A DNA stretch of 5,080 nucleotides from Actinomycetota bacterium (GCA_009702725.1 WLHM01000123.1:1-5080), one strand, 5' to 3'. Shown: positions 1-5,080, counted from the stretch's first letter. Numbers and translations are program-made. Notes: generated by a model from the sequence alone, not told the origin.

Positions 1-947
1 CCTTTATCCATAAAGCCAACCATCGCTTCTACGTGCTTGGCCATGGATGCTTGGGCTCGTTCGGTAAATTCCTCGGGCTTCTTATCCGCATATTCATGGG
101 CATCATCAAAATCAATATCTTCGGGGATATAAAACAGTGGGTCATGGGCTGATGTCTGGTCGGTGACGATGTCAATCGGAACGTCACGACGCAGTAACTC
201 CGGCAAGATCGATGCTGCGTTGCCGACCAAACCGATCGAGAGAGGCTTGCGCTGCGCTTTCGCTGCGAGTGCACGATCAATGGCATCGTCGAGGTTGTTG
301 GCAATTTCATCTAGGTAGCGGGTTTCGACCCGGCGCCGTAAGCGGGTGCCATCGATATCGATGACTAGGCAGACGCCTTCATTCATGGTGACGGCCAAAG
401 GTTGGGCACCACCCATGCCACCGCAACCTGCGGTAACGGTGAGGGTACCTGCCAGGGTGCCTCCGAACCTCTTCTCGGCAACGGCGGCAAATGTTTCATA
501 GGTGCCTTGCAAAATGCCTTGGGTGCCGATGTAGATCCAGGAGCCAGCGGTCATCTGCCCGTACATCATTAGGCCAAGATGTTCTAGGCGGCGAAACTCT
601 GGCCAATTTGCCCAGTCGCCGACCAGGTTCGAATTTGCGATGAGTACCCGCGGTGCCCACTCGTGGGTTTGCATAACACCGACGGGTTTGCCCGATTGCA
701 CAAGCATTGTTTCGTCGGCCTTCAAATTAGTGAGAGTGCGCACCAAAGCATCGAAGCTGGCCCAGTTGCGAGCTGCCTTTCCAGTGCCTCCATAAACCAC
801 AAGTTCATCCGGATGCTCAGCGACGTCTGGGTCAAGGTTGTTTTGCAGCATCCGCAAAGCTGCCTCTTGCTGCCAGCCGCGTGCGGTCAAAGTATTGCCG
901 GTGGGTGCGCGAACGGGGCGAGGGCCGATGGGCGAATAAGTAGTCAC
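1..947 (-). CDS. hutU: Urocanate hydratase (urocanase), N-terminal part, cut by the window edge
   Basis: Cytoplasmic NAD+-dependent enzyme that hydrates urocanate to 4-imidazolone-5-propanoate, step two of histidine degradation. The frame is open from a GTG at 947 to base 1, giving 315 residues of a family that is usually about 550. Hallmark urocanase blocks appear in order: YGGTGKAARNW (52-62), QSGKPVGV (84-91), THEWAPRVLIANSNLV (94-109), a block at 129-153 starting YGQMTAGSWIY, the glycine-rich NAD-site block TAGCGGMGGAQPLAVTMN (172-189), RRRVETRYLD (204-213) and DQTSAHDP (263-270). The catalytic cysteine region, near residue 410 in characterised urocanases, lies outside the window, so intactness cannot be judged. 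No ATG gives this frame, and the residues MTTYSPIGPRPVRAPTGN fit a normal N-terminus, so GTG was chosen; AGAGGAG lies 12 nt upstream. The gene is divergent from the IclR gene, suggesting shared control. Identification is near certain. Confidence 0.97.
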   Translation of the reverse strand, partial: MTTYSPIGPRPVRAPTGNTLTARGWQQEAALRMLQNNLDPDVAEHPDELVVYGGTGKAARNWASFDALVRTLTNLKADETMLVQSGKPVGVMQTHEWAPRVLIANSNLVGDWANWPEFRRLEHLGLMMYGQMTAGSWIYIGTQGILQGTYETFAAVAEKRFGGTLAGTLTVTAGCGGMGGAQPLAVTMNEGVCLVIDIDGTRLRRRVETRYLDEIANNLDDAIDRALAAKAQRKPLSIGLVGNAASILPELLRRDVPIDIVTDQTSAHDPLFYIPEDIDFDDAHEYADKKPEEFTERAQASMAKHVEAMVGFMDK

Positions 948-955
948 ACCCTCAT
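944..955 (-). other. Three-codon leader ORF (M-R-V-stop) overlapping the hutU start
   Basis: On the minus strand ATG (955-953), AGG, GTG and TGA (946-944) form a minimal reading frame. Its stop overlaps the hutU GTG (947-945) as GTGA. AGGAG lies 4 nt upstream of the ATG, the same spacing as GGAG to the iclR ATG. Ribosomes could start here and re-initiate on hutU, but four codons arise easily by chance. Translation is an inference. Confidence 0.15.
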
Positions 956-959
956 TTGA

Positions 960-966
960 CTCCTCT
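960..966 (-). promoter_or_regulatory. Shine-Dalgarno site for hutU
   Basis: AGAGGAG on the minus strand, ending 12 nt before the GTG start at 947, which is long spacing. An ATG only 4 nt downstream (955-953) opens a three-codon frame that stops on the hutU start (see 944-955). A second purine run, GAGGG at 953-949, is too close to the GTG to be ideal. The site supports GTG 947 as the start but leaves the initiation mechanism somewhat open. Confidence 0.5.
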
Positions 967-986
967 CGGCCTCTATGCGCGCTATC

Positions 987-1015
987 TTGAGCTAGTTGAT
1001 TGTCTGAAATACGAG
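987..1015 (+). promoter_or_regulatory. Possible promoter for iclR-hutG (weak)
   Basis: TTGAGC (987-992) and TACGAG (1010-1015) are separated by exactly 17 bp. The -35 element is reasonable; the -10 element is poor, with T, A and the fifth-position A matching consensus. Transcription would begin near 1022, leaving almost no leader and cutting the GGAG site at 1021-1024, which argues against it. Some promoter must exist in 948-1028 for each divergent gene, but I cannot place either with confidence. Confidence 0.2.
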
Positions 1016-1028
1016 ATTTTGGAGTCAG
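1004..1028. promoter_or_regulatory. Possible IclR-type operator just upstream of iclR
   Basis: An inverted repeat AAAT-N5-ATTT (1007-1010 and 1016-1019) is nested in CTGA (1004-1007) and TCAG (1025-1028), which pair but around a slightly different centre. IclR-family operators are often short AT-rich palindromes around AAAT/ATTT, although the classical one has a much shorter spacer. Its place directly before the iclR start would suit autoregulation. The symmetry is weak and this is a candidate only. Confidence 0.2.
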
Positions 1029-1814
1029 ATGTCAAGTAACGCCCCAGCGGCAACCCGGGCGATGGGAGCCCTCCGGGTACTTGCCCAGGCCCCGGGCCCG
1101 GTAACCGCGGCTGCTCTAGGGGTTGCACTTGGCCTACCTCGATCTTCGACTTATCACCTGCTAGCGGCTATGGAGCGCGAGGGATTCGTCGTACATTTCC
1201 CGGAGGAGCAGCGCTGGGGGTTAGGCGTAACCGCATTTGAAATCGGTGCGGCTTACCTACGTCACGAGCCACTTGAGCGCCTCGCCCGACCTTTGTTGAA
1301 ACAGTTGGTGGCACAGGCGGGCAGTGCCACCCCACTAGCCGCCCATCTTGGAGTCCTGCATGGCCGGGAAACCTTGTACTTGCTGAAGGAATCAACGAAA
1401 CGGCCGATCACGATCGTCGCTGAAGTTGGAGTCCGCCTGCCCGCATCTTTGACGGCATCTGGGCGGGCCATGTTGGCACAATTGCCGGCCGAGCAGGTGC
1501 GGGCATTGTTTCCAAATCGAAGTGCCTTCGTAGATCGCACGGGTATTGGCCCGATGTCATTACCTGAGTTGCGCAGGTTATTGCAGGTGGAGCGAAACCT
1601 TGGATATGCCCAAGAACAAGGGATGGTCACCCTGGGTTTCTCGTCGGTAGCGGTGGCTGTCCGCGACCATAATCGACGCCCGGTGGCTTCTATCGGCCTT
1701 ACCTTTCCCGATGATGGGGCATCAGCGATGCAAGGCTCTAGGCTTGCAGTTACCGCTATTCGAGCGGCCGTCGAACTTTCAAGGCGAATTGGCATGAAGG
1801 AAGAAGCGGTATGA
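1029..1814 (+). CDS. IclR-family transcriptional regulator, probable regulator of the hut genes
   Basis: A 261-residue DNA-binding regulator, close to the usual 250-270 of the family. Residues 10-57 form the winged helix-turn-helix; the recognition helix is around PRSSTYHLLAAME (37-49), followed by the wing EGFVVHFPEEQRWGLG (51-66). Residues 80-255 are the IclR effector-binding domain, with the typical block LPASLTASGRAMLAQLP (137-153) and the later stretch GFSSVAVAVRDHNRRPVASI (203-222). The ATG at 1029 has GGAG 4 nt upstream. It is divergent from hutU and 13 bp upstream of hutG, so control of both by a histidine-pathway intermediate such as urocanate is a reasonable inference. Family members can activate or repress, and the sequence does not say which. 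The family call is firm; the hut role rests on position only. Confidence 0.93.
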   Translation: MSSNAPAATRAMGALRVLAQAPGPVTAAALGVALGLPRSSTYHLLAAMEREGFVVHFPEEQRWGLGVTAFEIGAAYLRHEPLERLARPLLKQLVAQAGSATPLAAHLGVLHGRETLYLLKESTKRPITIVAEVGVRLPASLTASGRAMLAQLPAEQVRALFPNRSAFVDRTGIGPMSLPELRRLLQVERNLGYAQEQGMVTLGFSSVAVAVRDHNRRPVASIGLTFPDDGASAMQGSRLAVTAIRAAVELSRRIGMKEEAV

Positions 1815-1831
1815 ATGAGGGCTGGGTATGA
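1811..1831 (+). other. Six-codon ORF linking the iclR stop to the hutG start
   Basis: ATG (1811-1813) overlaps the iclR TGA (1812-1814) as ATGA. The frame reads M-N-E-G-W-V and stops at TGA (1829-1831), which overlaps the hutG ATG (1828-1830), again as ATGA. AAGGA (1797-1801) lies 9 nt before its start, a usable ribosome site. The arrangement could carry ribosomes from iclR to hutG by two termination-reinitiation steps. The sequence is exact, but translation is unproven and chance is a real alternative. Confidence 0.2.
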
Positions 1832-2739
1832 CCTTCGCACCGCTGCCAACTGATCCCCGCTGGCCGCGTGCCGGTGATTTGTTTGTGTCGGGCAGCGAAC
1901 TCCTTGCCGATCTGACCGTGGTTGGGGTGCCAGCGTGGCGCACTTCAATTAGTCCAACCGGTGCGAATGCGACGCCCGCGGCGGTGCGTGAGGCGCTGTT
2001 TCGCTACTCGACTTACTCAACCGAACACGAAATTGATCTGGCGTCATTGAGGTTGGTCGATGCGGGCGACATTGAAGACCCTGATGGGCCAGCTGGTGAA
2101 AAGCGCGTGATGACTCGCTTGGCTCATTCCAGCAAAAGCCATGGGTTTCTGGTGGCCCTCGGCGGCGACAACTCCATTACTTACTCGGTAGCGCTAGGGG
2201 TTTGGGGTGAAAAGATCTCGCAGGCAGGCTTAATAACCCTTGACGCTCATCATGATTTACGCGATGGTGAGAGCAATGGGTCACCCGTTCGAAGGTTGAT
2301 TGAAGCGGGGCTGTCTGGTACCCGGGTGGTCCAGATCGGCATTGCTGATTTTTCAAACTCACCTGAGTACGCGGCTCGTGCTCGCGACTTCGGAATCACT
2401 GTTATTAGCCGCGCGTCTTTACGGACTCGGTCAATGACAACTGTTATGGCCGAGGCTTTAGCGATTGCTGGTGCTGCCGGTGGCCCGATCCATGTCGACA
2501 TGGATGTCGATGTATGTGACCGGGCGGTGGTACCCGCCTGCCCGGCCGCGGCCCCGGGTGGGATTAGCGCCGATGAGTTAAGGCAGGCGGCCTTTCTTGC
2601 CGGAGCAGACACACGCGTTAAGTCCCTTGATGTCACTGAAATTGATGCCACGATTGATTCACCGGATGCGCGGACTGTGCGCCTAGCAGCGCTACTGGTT
2701 TTGGAAGTTGCAGCAGGCGTAGGTTCGCGCAAAAACTAG
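1828..2739 (+). CDS. hutG: Formimidoylglutamase, arginase/ureohydrolase family
   Basis: Probable cytoplasmic Mn-dependent hydrolase converting N-formimidoyl-L-glutamate to glutamate and formamide, the last step of histidine degradation. At 303 residues it has normal ureohydrolase length. Metal-site blocks: LGGDNSIT (111-118), DAHHDLRDG (139-147), the aspartate run HVDMDVDVCDR (222-232, likely ligands D226 and D228), and DVTEID (268-273, Glu271 at the conserved Glu position). The sequence DLR followed by NGSPVR (150-155) resembles HutG enzymes rather than arginase or agmatinase. Oddities: Asn115 replaces the metal-binding His of GGDHS; Asn150 sits where arginase has its proton-relay His; and PACPAAAPGG (236-245) replaces the common PGTGTPEPGG. 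I believe related actinobacterial proteins share these, but cannot verify it here. The ATG at 1828 has GAGGG 6 nt upstream and lies 13 bp after iclR. Agmatinase or another guanidino-hydrolase is a less likely alternative. Confidence 0.88.
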   Translation: MTFAPLPTDPRWPRAGDLFVSGSELLADLTVVGVPAWRTSISPTGANATPAAVREALFRYSTYSTEHEIDLASLRLVDAGDIEDPDGPAGEKRVMTRLAHSSKSHGFLVALGGDNSITYSVALGVWGEKISQAGLITLDAHHDLRDGESNGSPVRRLIEAGLSGTRVVQIGIADFSNSPEYAARARDFGITVISRASLRTRSMTTVMAEALAIAGAAGGPIHVDMDVDVCDRAVVPACPAAAPGGISADELRQAAFLAGADTRVKSLDVTEIDATIDSPDARTVRLAALLVLEVAAGVGSRKN

Positions 2740-2745
2740 AGGAGG
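2740..2745 (+). promoter_or_regulatory. Shine-Dalgarno site for the small membrane protein
   Basis: A full AGGAGG starts directly after the hutG stop. It is 7 nt from the ATG at 2753 and only 2 nt from an earlier ATG at 2748, which stops after two codons. Spacing decides for 2753 as the start. Confidence 0.75.
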
Positions 2746-2747
2746 CA

Positions 2748-2756
2748 ATGGCATGA
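2748..2756 (+). other. Two-codon ORF (M-A-stop) overlapping the start of the membrane protein gene
   Basis: ATG (2748-2750), GCA, TGA (2754-2756): the stop overlaps the next gene's ATG (2753-2755) as ATGA. It is only 2 nt from AGGAGG, so efficient initiation here is unlikely. It is listed because it repeats the arrangement seen at 944-955 and 1811-1831. It may well be accidental. Confidence 0.1.
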
Positions 2757-2974
2757 AGAAACTAAATCTTTGGGTAGTGGCCGGTGGCATTTTGATAATG
2801 CTGGTTGGGCTGGTCTGGTTCTTCCAGGGCCTTGGTTCACTCAAAGGCAGCCCCATGACCGGTGAAATCTTCTGGTCTTATATGGGCGCGATCGCCTTCA
2901 TTATTGGCATTTTGGTTGTGCTGCGTGGAGCACTTGGCACAAGGGGTTCTAACTCAAAGAAATCGGGCCAATAG
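2753..2974 (+). CDS. Small two-span membrane protein of unknown function
   Basis: A 73-residue protein with a short basic start (MKKLN), a first membrane segment at about 6-25, a loop FFQGLGSLKGSPMTG (23-37), a second segment at about 41-59, and a basic, hydrophilic tail (58-73, with RGSNSKK). Both ends are predicted to be cytoplasmic by the positive-inside pattern. The loop with QGLG and LKGSPM resembles small uncharacterised membrane proteins I associate with Actinobacteria, for which I know no function. It starts 13 bp after hutG with an excellent AGGAGG and is probably cotranscribed with iclR-hutG, yet nothing in it suggests histidine or urocanate transport: it is too short and has no visible substrate site. 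Its last 26 bases overlap the convergent peptidase gene. Confidence 0.82.
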   Translation: MKKLNLWVVAGGILIMLVGLVWFFQGLGSLKGSPMTGEIFWSYMGAIAFIIGILVVLRGALGTRGSNSKKSGQ

Positions 2975-3689
2975 CCAAACGGGTTTCGATTAGCTGCCCT
3001 CCAACAAGTTCGACGCGGTAAGCGGCTGGCCCAGATTCAGGTGCACTTGCTTTATCCGAGATGACGGCAACCGGCTCGACGCCTTCGTAGAGAATCGCTA
3101 CTCCGTCATCTGTTGCATATGAAGTTGGCAGTGTCTGCGCTTTCACCAGGTCATGTAAAAGTGGGCGGCGTCCAACCTCGGAGTCGTAGTGCACCCCGTT
3201 GCCGTAGGGGAGCAGGCCCAAGCCGTTGGTAACAACCTGCAACTTCGGGCCAAAGGAGTCAGTTGGCCCACCAACGTGCCAGCAGATTGAGCCGGCGCTA
3301 ACCCCAGCCAAGATGGTGCCGGCGTCCCATGCATCGCGCATTACTTCGTCGACCCCGTGCAAAGCCCATAGAGCAAGTAAATTAGCGACGCTCCCGCCAC
3401 CTACCCACACCACGTCGGCGCGCCCGATCGCTTCGTCAACGGGCCGGTTCGGTTGGGTAAAGAGCGCAAGGTGGTCAACCTCGCAGCCGGCGTCGGCGAG
3501 CGCAGAGTACATGCTGGCTAGGTAGTCAGGGCTATCTCCGCTAGCTGTTAGCACCAGGCACACCCGCGGGCGATCTTTACCAGTTAGACGCAGCGCCTCG
3601 AGCATGATTGCCCCCGGGCGCAGCACCCCCCAGAGCCCCGGGGTGGAGACGAAACCACCGCTGCTCGCCAAGATCCGTTTAGTGGTCAT
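2949..3689 (-). CDS. Peptidase E-like serine peptidase, family S51
   Basis: A 246-residue cytoplasmic protein with the class I glutamine amidotransferase-like fold typical of peptidase E, which cleaves N-terminal Asp from dipeptides. The nucleophile elbow is GVSAGSICW (129-137) with catalytic Ser131. WVGGGSVANLLALW (95-108) is the conserved glycine-rich block ahead of it, and VHYDSEVGRRPLLHDL (166-181) carries His167, the likely catalytic His, followed by YATDDGVAILYEG (191-203). Salmonella PepE is similar in size. No signal peptide is present: the N-terminus MTTKRILASSGGF is the first strand of the domain. ATG 3689 has AGGAGG (3705-3700) 10 nt upstream. It is transcribed toward the hutG operon and overlaps the preceding gene by 26 bp. 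Substrate specificity (Asp-X or another dipeptide) cannot be read from the sequence, and cyanophycinase-like activity is a remoter alternative. Confidence 0.9.
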   Translation of the reverse strand: MTTKRILASSGGFVSTPGLWGVLRPGAIMLEALRLTGKDRPRVCLVLTASGDSPDYLASMYSALADAGCEVDHLALFTQPNRPVDEAIGRADVVWVGGGSVANLLALWALHGVDEVMRDAWDAGTILAGVSAGSICWHVGGPTDSFGPKLQVVTNGLGLLPYGNGVHYDSEVGRRPLLHDLVKAQTLPTSYATDDGVAILYEGVEPVAVISDKASAPESGPAAYRVELVGGQLIETRLAIGPISLS

Positions 3690-3783
3690 TTTTGTTTAGC
3701 CTCCTGGCCCGTTAGTTGAATAAAGTGTTACATATATTGGTCCGGTTAGACTTGGGCGCATCAATGTCGAGAGGGTTCACGCG
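3690..3783. promoter_or_regulatory. Divergent intergenic region with AT-rich core, probably holding two promoters
   Basis: 94 bp separate the divergent peptidase and MMPL starts. The middle (3716-3738) is clearly AT-richer than its surroundings. TATATT (3733-3738) is a fair -10 for the plus strand and would give a leader of about 40 nt, but no good -35 sits 16-18 bp upstream; TTGAAT (3716-3721) is only 11 bp away. No convincing pair was found for the minus strand, and no clear operator palindrome is visible. The promoter role is inferred from position and composition. Confidence 0.4.
3769..3775 (+). promoter_or_regulatory. Shine-Dalgarno site for the MMPL gene
   Basis: GAGAGGG lies 8 nt before the GTG at 3784. 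The frame is open back to a TAA at 3721-3723 but has no ATG, GTG or TTG in between, so GTG 3784 is the first possible start of these kinds. The ATG at 3764 is in another frame. Confidence 0.6.
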
Positions 3784-5080
3784 GTGTTTGAGCGGCTGGG
3801 CGCGGGTGTTTATCGCTGGCGCCTGCTGGTATTCATCTCATCTTTGATCGGCGTCGTCCTCTGCGCGATCGTTGGCTTTGGAGTGATCCCAAAACTTGAT
3901 AGCGGTGGGTTTAATGACCCGGGTTCTGATTCTGCGGCCGTGGAGAAAATTCTCCAGGAGGATTTCGATTCACCTGGTGCTGATCTAATCGTTGCGCTCA
4001 AAGGCACGGTATCTGCTGATGATCTCGCGTTCGCTGCCCTCGGCAAGTTGATCGCCGATGAGATATCTGCCCTTGCCGGTGTGAAGCGGGTGAACTCCTA
4101 TTGGCTAACGCCGAGCCCCGCCCTAAAAAGTACCGATGGCAATGGGGGAGTCCTGCTGGTGACATACGATCCGGCGAGTGTTGTCGCGGGTAGTGTGATC
4201 ACCGATGAAATAAGAGGCATCATCGGCACAGTTGACTTAGGGTCAACGGCGGTCTACCTGGGTGGCTCGGCGGCGGTGAGTCAAGCGATCACCGGGCAAA
4301 TTAGTTCAGATTTGGCGCGTTCAGAGTCGATTGCTATCCCACTTACCATAATTTTACTTTTGATTGTTTTTGGCAGCATGGTTGCCGCGGGGATGCCCTT
4401 GCTCGTTGGTTTAGCATCAATTCTCGGAAGTTTCTTCGTTCTTTATCTGCTGACCTATCTAACGGATGTTTCGGTATTTGCCCTCAATTTAGTCACCGGT
4501 TTGGGCCTAGGCTTAGGGATCGATTACTCGCTACTAGTTGTGAGCCGATTCCGGGAAGAATTAGCAAGTGGCAAAGAGGTCAGTGCTGCGGTAGCACGCA
4601 CCGTAGCCAGTGCAGGCCGAACTGTAGTTTTCTCGGGCCTGACCGTTGCGTTGACTCTGGCGGCCCTGCTTTTCTTCCCGCAATTCTTCTTGCGCTCATT
4701 TGCCTTCGGCGGTATCTCGGTCGTGGCCTTCGCCGTCTTCGGTGCAGTAATAGTCCTGCCAGCCGTGCTTGGACTACTTGGCCCGCGTATCAACTTACTG
4801 CGAATTCGCCGGTCAATTGATAAACCAAATCGTGGGGCGCGGTGGGCAACATTGGCTCAAGCGATCATGCGCAGACCTTGGCCGGTGGTGATTGGTTGCA
4901 CGGCGGTATTGATGCTGTTGGCATGGCCGGCGGTAGGTGCAAAGTATGGCCAAATAGATGAGCGGGCACTGCCAAAATCCAATATTGCAGTACTTGACTC
5001 GGCAGCTATCACCAACAACTTTCCAGGGCTGGGCCGTGCCCCGATTGAAGTCATGATGCCGGGTGAGTTAAGTGCCGAAG
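3784..5080 (+). CDS. MMPL-family (RND superfamily) membrane transporter, N-terminal part, cut by the window edge
   Basis: Proton-driven export protein of the MmpL type; actinobacterial members move lipids or other hydrophobic compounds across the inner membrane. 432 residues are visible of a family usually 700-1000 long. Membrane segment 1 is at about 13-35, followed by an extracytoplasmic domain (36-180), five closely spaced segments at about 183-203, 205-226, 235-254, 281-299 and 308-333, a cytoplasmic linker with basic residues (334-363), segment 7 at about 364-386, and the start of the second extracytoplasmic domain. GLGLGIDYSLLVVSRFREEL (240-259) is the hallmark motif; Asp247-Tyr248 match the proton-relay Asp-Tyr pair known from mycobacterial MmpL3. 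The GTG start has GAGAGGG 8 nt upstream. It is divergent from the peptidase gene. The substrate is unknown, and the second half, with its matching Asp-Tyr, is outside the window. Confidence 0.93.
   Translation, partial: MFERLGAGVYRWRLLVFISSLIGVVLCAIVGFGVIPKLDSGGFNDPGSDSAAVEKILQEDFDSPGADLIVALKGTVSADDLAFAALGKLIADEISALAGVKRVNSYWLTPSPALKSTDGNGGVLLVTYDPASVVAGSVITDEIRGIIGTVDLGSTAVYLGGSAAVSQAITGQISSDLARSESIAIPLTIILLLIVFGSMVAAGMPLLVGLASILGSFFVLYLLTYLTDVSVFALNLVTGLGLGLGIDYSLLVVSRFREELASGKEVSAAVARTVASAGRTVVFSGLTVALTLAALLFFPQFFLRSFAFGGISVVAFAVFGAVIVLPAVLGLLGPRINLLRIRRSIDKPNRGARWATLAQAIMRRPWPVVIGCTAVLMLLAWPAVGAKYGQIDERALPKSNIAVLDSAAITNNFPGLGRAPIEVMMPGELSAE

Larger units (their letters stand above)
953..1031. 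repeat. Imperfect 11-bp inverted repeat bracketing the hutU-iclR control region
   Basis: CATTTGACTCC (953-963) is the reverse complement of GGAGTCAGATG (1021-1031) except at one base. The arms are 57 bp apart. Each arm contains a Shine-Dalgarno-like GGAG followed by an ATG 4 nt later, on opposite strands. Part of the match is therefore expected from ribosome-binding sequence; only the TCAA/TCAG part between is extra. It may be coincidence, or a paired site read symmetrically in both directions. Confidence 0.35.

Noticed and set aside
663..959. Plus-strand frame of 98 codons opposite hutU
   Set aside because: The opposite strand encodes unbroken, strongly conserved urocanase residues throughout this stretch.
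1262..1948. Open minus-strand frame of 228 codons across iclR and the start of hutG
   Set aside because: It lies antisense to two clear genes, has low-complexity composition rich in Arg, Ala, Thr and Ser, and no recognisable motif or good ribosome site.
2158..2280. HutG as a dead pseudo-enzyme because of GGDNS
   Set aside because: The frame is intact, the remaining metal ligands and Glu271 are kept, and DLR...NGSPVR matches HutG-type sequences, so an adapted site is more likely than loss of function.
2250..2732. Open minus-strand frame of 160 codons opposite hutG
   Set aside because: Antisense shadow of hutG; composition rich in Ala, Ser and Thr and no family features.
3226..3525. Plus-strand frame of 99 codons opposite the peptidase gene
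   Set aside because: It is antisense to the catalytic region of the S51 peptidase, which is clearly coding; no motif in the shadow frame.
3716..3738. TTGAAT and TATATT read as a -35/-10 pair
   Set aside because: The spacer is only 11 bp, too short for a standard sigma-70-type promoter; TATATT alone is kept as a weak -10 possibility.
3810..4793. Minus-strand frames at 3810-4046 and 4524-4793 opposite the MMPL gene
   Set aside because: Shadows of the MMPL coding frame, with Thr/Ala/Arg-rich composition and no start-site support.

Overview
The window looks like a chromosomal segment of an actinobacterium with mid-range GC content. The protein sequences point this way: an IclR regulator beside histidine-utilisation genes, an actinobacterial-style HutG, a peptidase E of the type common in Actinobacteria, and an MMPL transporter. 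GTG starts, good Shine-Dalgarno sites and frequent TTA/CTA codons suggest a lineage less GC-rich than Streptomyces. I cannot name the genus from this sequence.

Layout. (1) Positions 1-947, minus strand: the N-terminal 315 residues of urocanate hydratase (hutU), running off the left edge. (2) Positions 948-1028: an 81-bp divergent control region. (3) Positions 1029-2974, plus strand: a tight run of an IclR-type regulator, an arginase-family formimidoylglutamase (hutG) and a 73-residue two-span membrane protein, with gaps of only 13 bp each. (4) Positions 2949-3689, minus strand: a peptidase E-like (S51) serine peptidase whose 3' end overlaps the membrane protein gene by 26 bp. (5) Positions 3690-3783: a 94-bp divergent intergenic region, AT-rich in its middle. 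(6) Positions 3784-5080, plus strand: the N-terminal 432 residues of an MMPL/RND transporter, running off the right edge.

How the genes fit together. HutU performs the second step of histidine breakdown (urocanate to imidazolone propionate) and HutG the last step (formimidoylglutamate to glutamate and formamide). The IclR protein between them is the natural candidate for the local hut regulator. HutH and HutI are not in the window and may lie beyond the left edge. Peptidase E and the MMPL transporter have no visible link to histidine use.

No mobile element, CRISPR array, RNA gene, large repeat or stretch over 300 bases without a gene was seen. I find no convincing new multi-gene system. The points most worth checking are the substituted His positions in HutG, a recurring arrangement of tiny ORFs that stop on the start codon of the next gene, an inverted repeat spanning the hutU/iclR control region, and the overlapping convergent 3' ends.
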